From CAYFQB01 sp964345225 (GTDB lineage: Bacteria > Nitrospirota > Thermodesulfovibrionia > Thermodesulfovibrionales > UBA6898), in NCBI GenBank assembly GCA_964345225.1, contig CAYFQB010000066.1, positions 29,453 through 93,452 of the forward strand: a stretch of 64,000 nucleotides of DNA. Reading direction: 5' to 3'. How positions within the stretch are numbered: the first letter of the stretch is position 1; each line of letters starts with the position of its first letter. Positions 52,317 through 61,034 of the stretch are shown one piece after another. The position numbers were made by a program, and so were the translations under genes. The notes under the pieces are model-generated. The model saw nothing but the letters and a program-made list of their open reading frames with translations, was not told where the DNA came from and ran no database searches.

Positions 52317-52589
52317 ATTGGCAACATATCATAAAAATCAATTTTTGTAAATATTTTCTATAAGTTGCAGACTTTTTTAACATTACCCCCCTAGGATGGG
52401 AATAATCCGCCCTAGGCATTTCGAGGAGGATCTCTTTCGACTCTGCCTGCAGGTTGACTGTAAAAGGCCAAAATGTAGAATCTCAGTTTTCTGTTTTCTT
52501 TTTAAGACAGAGTGTATCGTCTAATACCGTCTGGATAAAGAAAATATCTGCCTGCAATTTTTCATATTCTATTAAAAGATTGTTTTTCC

Positions 52590-52617
52590 TTGACATGAAG
52601 TGATTACATGCTACTAT
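52590..52617 (+). promoter_or_regulatory. Sigma-70 promoter before the AcsE-like gene
   Basis: TTGACA (52590-52595), a 16-base spacer and TACTAT (52612-52617). It gives a leader of nearly 190 bases that includes a repeat hairpin. Confidence 0.6.
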
Positions 52618-52652
52618 TTAATTATAAGATAATGCATGCTCAATTTCCGATT

Positions 52653-52700
52653 TACCCCGTAAAAAAAGGATCCTTTCTACGGGAGTTACTCCCGTAAAAG
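52653..52700. repeat. CCCCGTA hairpin cluster
   Basis: ACCCCGTA and CTACGGGA enclose an AAAAAGGATCCTTT core; a second ACTCCCGTA arm can compete for the same ACGGG. It lies inside the predicted leader of the AcsE-like gene. Confidence 0.6.
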
Positions 52701-52809
52701 AACCCTGTAATTTATTTGCGGGTATGCAATAGATAAAAAAGTTAATTCCTTAAATTCATAATAATTTTCAGCTTTTTCGTTAAAAATACAAGACAAGGTG
52801 GTTATTACC

Positions 52810-53595
52810 ATGTTAGTGATTGCAGAAAACTTTAATACAAGAAATGCATCCTATATGGAGGCAGTCAGAAACAGGGATAAAAATGAAATAATCAAACAAG
52901 CCAAAACTTTATTGAGTTCCGGCGCTGAAATTATCAATATCCAGTGTTCTCTTGATGGAATTGATGATGAGAATGTGCTTCCTTTTATAGTTGAAACAGT
53001 ACAGGAGGCTTTAGACACCAGACTTTCTATTGACTCCAGAAATGTTAAAGCACTTGAGAAGACCTTGCCTGTCTGCAAAATACCCCCTTTAATTAATTTT
53101 GTATCTGCGGATGAAAAAGAGCAGACAGATAAAATTATTGAGGTCTCAGCAAAGTTTAAAACTAATCTGGTTCTGAGGGCCTCGAGAGGAACAATTCCAG
53201 GCTCGTTAGAGGCAAGAATGCAGTTGTTATATGACCTGATAGAGGCTGCAAATGCAGCAGACATTCCAAACGAAAGGCTATTTGCTGATCCGTCAATAGT
53301 TCATATAGGCAGAGGAATGGGTCAAAACCACCTGGTAAATGCCCACAGATGTATAAATGTTCTGAAAGATGTAATAAATCCACCTATCAAAACCATTTCA
53401 TGGATATCAAATGTATCGACGGGTATTTCCAGGACACTGAAATCAAAGATAAATTCGGTATTTCTGACTTATCTGTGCGGAGCGGGTCTTGATGCAGCAA
53501 TGATCGATATTTTAGATCCTGATATCAGAAATGTTATATATCTGATAAAATCTTTCAGGAACGAGATAGTTTTTTCACCTGCTGATCTGACATAA
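52810..53595 (+). CDS. AcsE/DHPS-like pterin-binding methyltransferase
   Basis: A 261-residue TIM-barrel protein of the pterin-binding family related to the methyltetrahydrofolate:corrinoid methyltransferase AcsE of the Wood-Ljungdahl pathway. GAEIINIQCSLDGIDDE (about 35-51) and LSIDSRNVKALEKTL (about 71-85) are the usual pterin-site segments. AAGGTGG eight bases upstream selects the ATG at 52810 over a GTG at 52798. No other acetyl-CoA pathway gene is adjacent, and the substrate methyl donor and acceptor are inferred from family only. Confidence 0.75.
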   Translation: MLVIAENFNTRNASYMEAVRNRDKNEIIKQAKTLLSSGAEIINIQCSLDGIDDENVLPFIVETVQEALDTRLSIDSRNVKALEKTLPVCKIPPLINFVSADEKEQTDKIIEVSAKFKTNLVLRASRGTIPGSLEARMQLLYDLIEAANAADIPNERLFADPSIVHIGRGMGQNHLVNAHRCINVLKDVINPPIKTISWISNVSTGISRTLKSKINSVFLTYLCGAGLDAAMIDILDPDIRNVIYLIKSFRNEIVFSPADLT

Positions 53596-53702
53596 GACAG
53601 AATAAACAATCTTAATCCAAAAAATAATTTTTTTAATTTGGTAAGATGTGTTTGAATCTAAAAGTTAAATCTTTTAAAATAACTTTATAAAAGGGGAATC
53701 GC

Positions 53703-54188
53703 ATGATAACTGGGAAAGAAGATTTACTCAAGTCGCTTATTGAAGCATATTTGATGGAAAAGGGGACGAATGAATTTTATTCTAAGGCAGCTGAAAAAGC
53801 TAGCAATCAATCAGCAAAAAAAGCCTTCGAAGACCTTTCAGACTGGGAAAAAAAACACATGGAATTCATACAGTTTCTCTATCTTTCAGTACAGGATGAT
53901 AGGGATATAAAAGGTTTTGAGGAGTTCGGATCACAAACTAATGCCCCGATTACCGAGGCGGGCATACCTGTAGAGGAACTAAAGGAGAAAATTGAGAAAC
54001 ATACTTTTATAGACGATGACAGAGCACTGTCAATAGCCCTTGAGATAGAGGGCAAGGCATATAATCTTTATAGAAAGCTCTCAGAGAGTGCCTCTGACAG
54101 TAACGCAAGGGTCGTCTTTAAGGAGATGATGGAACAGGAACTTAAACATATTGATTATCTTAAGGAAATGAGGTTGAAACTTGCTTAA
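53703..54188 (+). CDS. Rubrerythrin-like ferritin-family protein
   Basis: A 161-residue four-helix protein without a rubredoxin domain. Glutamate/histidine pairs that can ligate a di-iron centre recur in E..TNEFY, WEKKHMEF, LEIEGKAYNLY and EQELKHIDYL. Such erythrin-like proteins reduce peroxide or store iron in anaerobes. AAAAGGGG precedes the ATG. The gene overlaps the fumarase alpha gene by eight bases, which links oxidative defence to an oxygen-sensitive iron-sulfur enzyme. Confidence 0.87.
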   Translation: MITGKEDLLKSLIEAYLMEKGTNEFYSKAAEKASNQSAKKAFEDLSDWEKKHMEFIQFLYLSVQDDRDIKGFEEFGSQTNAPITEAGIPVEELKEKIEKHTFIDDDRALSIALEIEGKAYNLYRKLSESASDSNARVVFKEMMEQELKHIDYLKEMRLKLA

Positions 54189-55026
54189 ACTTCGTGATGG
54201 CATTGTAGAGCTTTACAAGAAAGTCGCTACCTCTCTTCCACCTGATATTGAAGGTGCTTTAAAGTCTGCCCATTCTAATGAGGTCGATGGCTCGATCGCC
54301 AGATCATCTCTGGGGATAATCCTCGAAAATATAAAGATTGCCAGGGAAACTGAAAGACCTATCTGCCAGGATACAGGTGTGCCGGTTTTTTTTGTGAAAA
54401 TTCCCGTCGGACTTAGCCACCTTGAGTTAAAAAATACATTTATTGATGCTACTCGAATTGCAACAGAAAAGATACCTCTAAGACCAAATGCTGTAGACAT
54501 AATCACAGATAAAAATTCAGGTGATAACACCGGAGCAGGTTTTCCTGTCATGTATTTTGAAGAAACCTTAAGTAGCACACTCACTATAGACCTTATGTTA
54601 AAGGGTGCGGGGTGCGAAAATGCAGGACGGATTTATAAGCTCCCCGTTGAAGAACTGAATGCACAGAGGGATATCGATGGAGTAAGAAAATGTATCCTCG
54701 ACACGGTGCATAAGGCACAAGGCACAGGATGCCCTCCATACGTCCTCGGAGTTGGTATTGGTGCATCAAAAGACCAGGTTGCAAGGCTTGCAAAAGAACA
54801 GCTTATGCGCAAGCTGAATGACACCAATAAGATAGATAAGATTGAAAGGCTTGAAAAACTCCTTTTAGTAGAGATAAATGAGCTCGGGATAGGTCCTCTG
54901 GGGTCTGGAGGAAATTCAACAGCAATCGGCGTAAAGATTGGTGTTAATCACCGTCACCCTGCTTCCTATTTCGTTGATATTTGCGTAAGCTGCTGGGCAA
55001 CCAGGAGGGGCAGACTGATATGGTAA
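54181..55026 (+). CDS. fumA: Class I fumarate hydratase, alpha (N-terminal) subunit
   Basis: The iron-sulfur type of fumarase, hydrating fumarate to malate, here as a two-subunit enzyme. The alpha chain (281 residues, TTG start overlapping the rubrerythrin gene) shows CQDTGVPVFFVK (62-73), GDNTGAGFP, KGAGCENA (141-148), GTGCPP (181-186) and the terminal VSCWATRRG. These supply the cluster cysteines. L(+)-tartrate dehydratase is the close alternative, but the sequence order fits fumarase. The beta gene overlaps its end by seven bases. Confidence 0.9.
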   Translation: MLKLRDGIVELYKKVATSLPPDIEGALKSAHSNEVDGSIARSSLGIILENIKIARETERPICQDTGVPVFFVKIPVGLSHLELKNTFIDATRIATEKIPLRPNAVDIITDKNSGDNTGAGFPVMYFEETLSSTLTIDLMLKGAGCENAGRIYKLPVEELNAQRDIDGVRKCILDTVHKAQGTGCPPYVLGVGIGASKDQVARLAKEQLMRKLNDTNKIDKIERLEKLLLVEINELGIGPLGSGGNSTAIGVKIGVNHRHPASYFVDICVSCWATRRGRLIW

Positions 55027-55682
55027 ATTCCGTTAGAAAATTTGGAAAGGACTCTAACCCCGACCTGAAGAATACAGCTTTTTCTGACGGAATAAAGCCT
55101 ATCAATCTTAACGTTCCGCTTTCCTCAGAGGACGTGCTTGACCTGAAGGCAGGGGATATAGTATTGCTTAGCGGAAATATAGTGACAGGCAGGGACAGCA
55201 TTCACAAATATCTATTGGAAGAGAAGCCTCCCACGAAGGATATCCCACTAAATCTATCCGGCACGGTTCTTTACCACTGCGGTCCGGTGATAAAAAAGTT
55301 AGACAGCGGCTACAGGGTTATATCTGCAGGTCCCACCACAAGCATGCGTGTTGAAATGTACGAGGCTTCAGTAATAAAAGAATACAATATAAGAGGGATT
55401 ATGGGTAAAGGTGGCATGGGCAGTAAGACTCTTCAGGCATTGAAAGAAAATACCTGCGTTTATTTCCACACAATCGGTGGTGCAGCTGTTTATCTTGCTG
55501 ACAGGATAAAGAACATACTTGATGTATGGAAATTAGATGAATTTGGTCCAACAGAGGCTATGTGGCTGTTCGAGGTAGCAGAATTCCCTGCTATTGTAAC
55601 CATGGATGCTCATGGTAATAACATACACAGAGATATTGAAAATATATCTTTTCAAAGATTCTCAAAATTAATAGGCAAGTGA
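55020..55682 (+). CDS. fumB: Class I fumarate hydratase, beta (C-terminal) subunit
   Basis: The partner chain of the preceding gene. It starts at the ATG at 55020 behind AGGAGGGG, giving 220 residues; a longer ORF from 54981 is not needed. LSGNIVTGRDSIHK (about 50-63), YHCGPV, SAGPTTSMRVEMYE and GIMGKGGMGSKT are the hallmarks. Together the subunits resemble the archaeal and anaerobic bacterial split fumarases. A short CCCC...GGGG hairpin follows at about 55745. Confidence 0.92.
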   Translation: MVNSVRKFGKDSNPDLKNTAFSDGIKPINLNVPLSSEDVLDLKAGDIVLLSGNIVTGRDSIHKYLLEEKPPTKDIPLNLSGTVLYHCGPVIKKLDSGYRVISAGPTTSMRVEMYEASVIKEYNIRGIMGKGGMGSKTLQALKENTCVYFHTIGGAAVYLADRIKNILDVWKLDEFGPTEAMWLFEVAEFPAIVTMDAHGNNIHRDIENISFQRFSKLIGK

Positions 55683-55779
55683 GTTTTAAATACTGGCATT
55701 ATTACAAAAAGTGGATATTAAGCTGGGAATCTAATAAATTCTCTCCCCTTGACAGGGGGGATTAGCTTGGTGGTGAACT

Positions 55780-56670
55780 ATTTCAATATTTATTGCAGGA
55801 GCAACAGGTTTTACTGGTGGACATCTGACAGATTACCTGCTTTCAAAAGGTAATAAGTTAAAGTGTATTGTACGTTCTGAAAAAGCAGGAGAATTACTTT
55901 CTGCAAAAGGCATACAGGTTATTCAAGGCGATATAACCCAGCCCGAAACAATCAGCGGTATTTTGAAGCCTGAAGATTTTGTAATACATCTTGTAGGGAT
56001 CATTGAAGAAAGGGGAAAGGCCACTTTCAGGTCAATTCATGTCGATGGTACTTCAAACCTTGTTAACGAGGCAAAAAGGGCAGGCACCAGACATTTTTTC
56101 TACCAGTCATCACTTGGAGCTGATAAGAACTCCTGGTCTGGCTATCTGAAGACAAAGGCAGAAGCCGAGGATATGGTAAGGAACAGCGGGTTGAAATTCA
56201 CTATATTCAGGCCTTCTATTATAATCGGTCCCTGGGACGGGTTTACAAAAAAACTAGTTGATATGCTTAAACTCTCGCCGGTTCTGCCCATCCCTGGAGA
56301 AGGAAAGGCAAAGTTCCAGCCACTTTATGTGAAAGATTGGATGAAATGTATAGGCAAGGTTGTTGATAATGCGGACAGCTATATATCTACTTATGAAATC
56401 GGTGGTCCTGAACATCTTTCATACAGGGAGATTGTAGAACAGTTGTCAAGGGCCATGGGGTACAAAAAACCGGCATTTAAGATGCCTATGGGCATTATGA
56501 AACTGGCTACATCTATTTTGGAGAAACTTCCTATTTCCCCACCAGTCAGCTCTGACCAGCTGAGACTTCTTGAAAGCGATAATATTTGCGGCCTGGACTC
56601 CGTAGAAAAAAACTTTGGTTTCAGACCTGTAAGATTCGAAGATGCGCTTAAGGAGTTTATTCACAGATGA
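55780..56670 (+). CDS. NAD(P)-dependent SDR (NDUFA9/NmrA-like), apparent ATT start
   Basis: An atypical short-chain dehydrogenase of 296 residues. The Rossmann motif reads GATGFTG (7-13) right at the N-terminus, and YLKTKAEAE (about 122-130) contains the catalytic-type YxxxK. The frame is open only from just after a TGA at 55774; there is no ATG, GTG or TTG before the Rossmann motif. The best start is ATT at 55780, eight bases after GGTGG. Otherwise a 61-residue shorter form from TTG 55963 would lack the nucleotide-binding motif. Family members act on lipids, quinone binding or nucleoside sugars; the substrate is unknown. Confidence 0.75.
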   Translation: MSIFIAGATGFTGGHLTDYLLSKGNKLKCIVRSEKAGELLSAKGIQVIQGDITQPETISGILKPEDFVIHLVGIIEERGKATFRSIHVDGTSNLVNEAKRAGTRHFFYQSSLGADKNSWSGYLKTKAEAEDMVRNSGLKFTIFRPSIIIGPWDGFTKKLVDMLKLSPVLPIPGEGKAKFQPLYVKDWMKCIGKVVDNADSYISTYEIGGPEHLSYREIVEQLSRAMGYKKPAFKMPMGIMKLATSILEKLPISPPVSSDQLRLLESDNICGLDSVEKNFGFRPVRFEDALKEFIHR

Positions 56671-56790
56671 TCTTTTGAGTCTCTTCGACTTGACCCCTTG
56701 AATCCTAGACCCTTCAACTTCTGATTTCTATGTGAGTCATAGACTTAACTCCTTATTATTTTTACCAACTAATTTGAAGATGGACATAAT

Positions 56791-57207
56791 TTATTTCACT
56801 ACAAGTACTGCACAGGGAGCGTAATCGACAATTTTTGATGAGACACTGCCGATCAAGAATTTCTGAGCACCGTGTCTTCCATGTGAACCTGTAATAATTA
56901 AATCAGCTTTTAACTCTCTGGCTGTTTCAAGTATTTCTTCTGCAGGGTTGCCCTTTTTAATGACTGTTTTTATAGGTTTGATGCCTCTGGCTCTTTTCTT
57001 TATCTTCTGCATTATTTTCTTTGTTTCTGCAGTGAGTGTCTCGAATATCCTCATTCTGTCAATCTCCATTAACTCTGTTAGATAGAATTCCGGAACGACT
57101 GATATTACAGTGATTGTTGAATCAAACTTTTCGGCAATAGCAAAGGCTTTTTTTAACGCCTTCTCGGATGATTTTGAACCGTCATATGCTAATAAAATTT
57201 TTTTGAT
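56791..57207 (-). CDS. UspA-family universal stress protein, apparent ATC start
   Basis: A 138-residue stress protein with the usual KKILLAYDGSKSSEKAL start, a VISVVPE strand, and the ATP-binding loop GSHGRHG..KFLIGSVSSKI near the end, ending in CAVLVVK. In frame, a TAA lies seven codons before KKIL and no ATG, GTG or TTG comes between. ATC at 57207, eight bases after AGGAG, is the apparent initiation codon. An ATG at 57069 would remove the first third of the domain. It is convergent with the SDR gene, which has the same oddity. Confidence 0.75.
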   Translation of the reverse strand: MKKILLAYDGSKSSEKALKKAFAIAEKFDSTITVISVVPEFYLTELMEIDRMRIFETLTAETKKIMQKIKKRARGIKPIKTVIKKGNPAEEILETARELKADLIITGSHGRHGAQKFLIGSVSSKIVDYAPCAVLVVK

Positions 57208-57320
57208 ATTATTTTCTCCTTTTTAAGATAATTTTACATCATTATGCCCTTATTTTCTTTTTTTTTCTAATAAAATAGTTTAGAATATCAATTTCAATCC
57301 AGAGAGAAAGGAGAGAAGCC

Positions 57321-58472
57321 ATGTTGAAGAAAAATTATCTTTTTACTTCAGAATCAGTCACGGAAGGCCATCCAGATAAAATAGCTGATCAGATATCAGA
57401 TGCAATCCTTGATGCAATATTAGCGCAGGACCCTGTTGCCAGAGTAGCATGTGAGACCCTCGTTACAACAGGCCTGGCATTTGTAGCAGGTGAGATTACC
57501 ACGACATGTTATGTAGATATTCCCGGTATTGTAAGGGATACAATTAGAGATATAGGATATACAAGGGCAAAATATGGATTTGATTATGAGACATGTGCAG
57601 TTATAACCTCTATCGACCAGCAGTCTGGTGATATAGCGCAGGGTGTTGATATTGGAGGTGCAGGAGACCAGGGCCTCATGTTCGGCTTTGCATGTAATGA
57701 GACCGATGAGTTGATGCCCCTGCCTATCATGCTGGCACATAAGCTTGGGATGCGGCTTGCAGAGGTCAGAAAGAAGGACGTCCTTGGTTATCTTAGACCC
57801 GACGGCAAGACCCAGGTAACAATTGAATACTTAAAAGGCAAGCCACACAGGATTGATACTATTGTTGTGTCAGCTCAACACACCCCTGAAATAACACTTA
57901 AAGAAATGAAGGAAGATATTATCGAAAAAGTCATAAAACCGACTGTCCCCAGTGAATTGCTTGATGAGGAGAATGTGAAATACTACATTAATCCCACTGG
58001 CCGTTTTGTTATGGGTGGTCCTATGGCTGACACTGGCCTAACAGGAAGGAAAATAATTGTAGACAGTTATGGAGGGGTAGGAAGCCACGGCGGCGGGTGT
58101 TTCTCAGGAAAAGATCCTTCCAAGGTTGACCGCTCAGGCTCATATATATCAAGGTACATTGCTAAAAACATTGTTGCTGCTGGAATCGCAGACAGGGTCG
58201 AGGTACAGCTTGCCTATGCAATTGGAGTTCCTGATCCTGTATCAATACTTGTTAACACTTTCGGGACAGGAAAAGTTCCCGATAAAGATATTTCAGAGAT
58301 TGTAAAGAAGAATTTTGATTTAACGCCAAAAGGGATAATCGAGCATCTGGATCTCAGGCGGCCTATATATAAAAAGACCGCTGCATACGGTCATTTCGGC
58401 AAAGAAGATCCTGATTTTACATGGGAAATGACCGATAAGGCAAAAGTTTTAAAAAAGGCTGCAGGGCTGTAA
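57321..58472 (+). CDS. metK: S-adenosylmethionine synthase
   Basis: It makes SAM from methionine and ATP. The 383 residues contain all signature blocks: SESVTEGHPDKIADQ (10-24), GAGDQGLMFG (about 113-122), and the phosphate loop GSHGGGCFSGKDPSKVDRS (about 250-268), where most bacteria have GGGAFSGKD. GGAGAG precedes the ATG at 57321. The upstream region of about 110 bases shows no SAM riboswitch. ahcY follows after 82 bases, so the two form a SAM-cycle operon. Confidence 0.97.
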   Translation: MLKKNYLFTSESVTEGHPDKIADQISDAILDAILAQDPVARVACETLVTTGLAFVAGEITTTCYVDIPGIVRDTIRDIGYTRAKYGFDYETCAVITSIDQQSGDIAQGVDIGGAGDQGLMFGFACNETDELMPLPIMLAHKLGMRLAEVRKKDVLGYLRPDGKTQVTIEYLKGKPHRIDTIVVSAQHTPEITLKEMKEDIIEKVIKPTVPSELLDEENVKYYINPTGRFVMGGPMADTGLTGRKIIVDSYGGVGSHGGGCFSGKDPSKVDRSGSYISRYIAKNIVAAGIADRVEVQLAYAIGVPDPVSILVNTFGTGKVPDKDISEIVKKNFDLTPKGIIEHLDLRRPIYKKTAAYGHFGKEDPDFTWEMTDKAKVLKKAAGL

Positions 58473-58554
58473 AGACAGTTAAGAGTGACTGAACAGAAAA
58501 TAGCAAGGTAGCAACTATATTCTTTTTCTAAGCTGAATAATATTTGGAGGCAAA

Positions 58555-59814
58555 ATGGTAAAACACCACATAAAGGATATCAATCTGGCAAAAAAGGGGA
58601 AACTGAGGATCGAATGGGCTGCAAAGGAGATGCCTGTTCTCAGGGGTATTAAGGAACGCTTTAAAAAGGATAAACCGCTCAAAGGGATAAAGGTTGCTGC
58701 ATGTCTTCATGTTACAACCGAAACCGGAAATCTCATGGAGACTCTCAAGGCAGGTGGTGCTGAAACACATCTATGCGCATCCAATCCCCTCAGTACCCAG
58801 GATGATGTAGCAGCATCTCTTGTCAAAAATTCAGGAATACCTGTCTTTTCAATAAAGGGTGAAGACCATAAGACGTATTACAGACATATCATTGAAGCTC
58901 TATCCTTAAAACCAAATATTACAATGGATGACGGTGCAGACCTTGTTTCAACATTACATACAAGGAAAAAAGAACTTCTGAAGCATTTAATGGGAGGAAC
59001 TGAAGAGACAACTACCGGTGTGATCAGGCTGAAGGCGATGTCAGACAAAGGGGTGCTGAAATATCCTATTATTGCAGTTAATGACGCATACACAAAGTAT
59101 ATGTTCGACAACAGGTACGGCACAGGTCAGTCGACAATTGACGGCATACTGAGGGCTACTAACAGGTTGATTGCTGGCTCGGTCTTCGTGGTTGCTGGCT
59201 ATGGATGGTGCAGCAAAGGCATCACAATGCGGGCTAAGGGCATGGGTGCACGGGTCATTGTGACCGAGGTCGACCCACTTCGTGGGCTGGAAGCAACAAT
59301 GGATGGATTTGAAGTCATGCCCATGAAGGATGCAGCCAGGGTTGGCGATATATTCGTTACATCAACGGGTGATATTAATGTCATAAGTAAAGAATGCTTC
59401 AAGCTCATGAAAGACGGTGCAATTTTCTGCAATTCAGGTCATTTCAATGTTGAAATATCGATAGATCAATTAAAGAAATTATCAAGATCGAGAAGAATTA
59501 TCAGGGACTTTATTGAAGAGTATACATTGAAGAACGGGAAAAGGATTTATCTGCTGGGAGAGGGCCGGCTTATAAATCTTGCGGCGGCAGAGGGCCATCC
59601 TTCATCTGTAATGGATATGAGTTTTGCAAACCAGGCATTATGTGCCGAGTATATGGCTAAGAATCACAAAAAACTCGAAAACAGAGTCTACAGCGTTCCC
59701 CCCAAAATAGACAGTTCTATTGCGAGTCTGAAGCTTAAGTCAATGGGAATAAAGATAGATGTTCTTACACCTGAGCAGAGAAAGTACCTCAAGAGTTGGG
59801 AAATGGGCACCTAA
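58555..59814 (+). CDS. ahcY: Adenosylhomocysteinase
   Basis: It hydrolyses S-adenosylhomocysteine to adenosine and homocysteine with bound NAD. The 419 residues are of the short bacterial/archaeal form. AACLHVTTETGNLMETL, DDGADLVSTLH, GTGQSTIDGILRATN, the NAD motif VAGYGWCSKG (about 218-227), and the terminal region GHPSSVMDMSFANQAL are present. TTTGGAGG precedes the ATG. It removes the product inhibitor of SAM-dependent methylation and pairs with metK. Confidence 0.97.
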   Translation: MVKHHIKDINLAKKGKLRIEWAAKEMPVLRGIKERFKKDKPLKGIKVAACLHVTTETGNLMETLKAGGAETHLCASNPLSTQDDVAASLVKNSGIPVFSIKGEDHKTYYRHIIEALSLKPNITMDDGADLVSTLHTRKKELLKHLMGGTEETTTGVIRLKAMSDKGVLKYPIIAVNDAYTKYMFDNRYGTGQSTIDGILRATNRLIAGSVFVVAGYGWCSKGITMRAKGMGARVIVTEVDPLRGLEATMDGFEVMPMKDAARVGDIFVTSTGDINVISKECFKLMKDGAIFCNSGHFNVEISIDQLKKLSRSRRIIRDFIEEYTLKNGKRIYLLGEGRLINLAAAEGHPSSVMDMSFANQALCAEYMAKNHKKLENRVYSVPPKIDSSIASLKLKSMGIKIDVLTPEQRKYLKSWEMGT

Positions 59815-59869
59815 ATAATTGTAAATTGCAGATTACAAACCGAAGATTGAATATCGCAATTTGAAAATT

Positions 59870-60322
59870 ATGGATTTAGTGACAGGGGGTATTATCTCGG
59901 TTAATATAAGCGATGAAAAGGGTGTCAGGAAGATGTCGGTTGAAGAGGTGGTTCTGGAAGCTGATTATGGAATCAGGGGCGATGCTCATGCATCTTCAGA
60001 ATGGCACAGACAGGTCAGCCTGCTTGCAATGGAGAGCATCAGGAAAATGAAGGAGACAGGACTTGATGTTTCTCCCGGTGATTTTGCTGAAAATATAACT
60101 ACTGAAGGCATCGAATTAGACAAACTTCCTGTTGGCACAAGGTTATCGATAGGAGATGCTGAAATTGAAATAAGCCAGATAGGAAAGGTCTGTCATGATA
60201 GATGCCCTATATATTACCTGGCAGGAGATTGTGTGATGCCAAGAGAGGGTGTTTTTGCCAGGGTTATCAAAGGTGGCAGAATCAGGGCAGGAGACGCTGT
60301 AAAAGTAGGCAGTAGGGAGTAA
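59870..60322 (+). CDS. MOSC-domain protein
   Basis: A 150-residue single MOSC domain, a beta-barrel used to handle sulfur on the molybdenum cofactor. YGIRGDAHASSEWHRQVSLLA (about 32-52) and GDFAENITTEGI (about 68-79) are typical. A cysteine in GKVCHDRCPIYY (about 105-116) is the likely sulfur carrier. The start is uncertain: ATG at 59870 or TTG at 59861, neither with a ribosome site. MoaB follows 200 bases later, so the pair serves molybdopterin metabolism. Confidence 0.85.
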   Translation: MDLVTGGIISVNISDEKGVRKMSVEEVVLEADYGIRGDAHASSEWHRQVSLLAMESIRKMKETGLDVSPGDFAENITTEGIELDKLPVGTRLSIGDAEIEISQIGKVCHDRCPIYYLAGDCVMPREGVFARVIKGGRIRAGDAVKVGSRE

Positions 60323-60511
60323 GCAGTAGGAAGTAAGAAGTAAGAAGTGAGGAGTGAGGAGTGAGGAGTGAGGAGTAATTCGGTAATTGAATATTGAAAA
60401 TTGAAGATTGACATTTATGATTTGCAAGCGGATAACTGTTAACGTATAACGGTATATATATTACAATGTTTTCATTTACTGCTTACTCCTTACTGCCTAC
60501 TGCTTACTTTT
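60302..60511. repeat. Heptamer microsatellite with inverted partner
   Basis: From about 60308 to 60377 the sequence is built of 7-base units AGTAAGA, AGTGAGG and AGCAGTA variants. At 60476-60511 the complementary set (TACTGCTTACTCCTTACTGCC) appears, so the two arms could form a long stem around about 100 AT-rich bases. It lies between MOSC and MoaB genes and includes the end of the MOSC gene. Confidence 0.7.
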
Positions 60512-60545
60512 TATATCAAGCGCTATGCGCTGTGTGCTTTGCGAT

Positions 60546-61034
60546 ATGAAAATGATTACTGTTGCCATACTGACATTGAGCGACAAGGGGTCGAAAGGAG
60601 AGCGCAATGATGTCAGTGGGCCTGCTATTAAAGACATAATCAAAAGAATTGATGCCACTGTAAAGCACTACGATGTCTTACCTGATGATAAGAACTTAAT
60701 AAAAGAAAGGCTTATTGCCTACAGCAGTAATGTCGATCTTATATTGACAACCGGGGGAACAGGTCTTTCCCCGCGTGACGTAACTCCTGATGCAACACTG
60801 GAGATAATCGACAGGGAGGTGCCCGGCATTGCTGAGGCAATGAGAGGTGAGGGACTTAAAAAGACCCGTAGGGCAATGCTTTCAAGGGCTGTTGTAGGAG
60901 TCAGAGGGAAAGCCTTAATAATTAACCTGCCAGGAAGTACAAAAGCGATAAAAGAGAGTCTCGAGATAATAGTGGATGTTATCCCTCATGCAATAGAGAA
61001 GATAAAAGGCAGCACCGAAGACTGCACAAGATAA
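60546..61034 (+). CDS. moaB: MoaB/Mog-family molybdopterin protein
   Basis: A 162-residue protein of the MogA/MoaB family, which adenylates molybdopterin before metal insertion. VAILTLSDKGSKGERNDVSGP (about 5-25) and LTTGGTGLSPRDVTPDAT (about 72-89) are the substrate loops. The C-terminal INLPGSTKAIKESLEII is normal. The ATG at 60546 is chosen; the ORF also allows 60525 and 60552, and no ribosome site decides. The MOSC neighbour supports a role in molybdoenzyme maturation. Confidence 0.9.
   Translation: MKMITVAILTLSDKGSKGERNDVSGPAIKDIIKRIDATVKHYDVLPDDKNLIKERLIAYSSNVDLILTTGGTGLSPRDVTPDATLEIIDREVPGIAEAMRGEGLKKTRRAMLSRAVVGVRGKALIINLPGSTKAIKESLEIIVDVIPHAIEKIKGSTEDCTR

Larger units (their letters stand above)
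52317..52797. other. Intergenic region with promoter and hairpin repeat
   Basis: About 480 bases. It holds a CCTAGG-based imperfect palindrome near 52390-52420, a good promoter at 52590-52617 and a CCCCGTA hairpin cluster at 52653-52700. No gene is supported. Confidence 0.5.

Noticed and set aside
57207..57320. SAM riboswitch upstream of metK
   Set aside because: The ~110 bases are AT-rich and lack the conserved SAM-I/SAM-II/SAM-III cores; no terminator hairpin is seen.
60302..60380. CRISPR or origin iterons
   Set aside because: Seven-base units are contiguous without spacers, and no replication gene or DnaA boxes were seen nearby.
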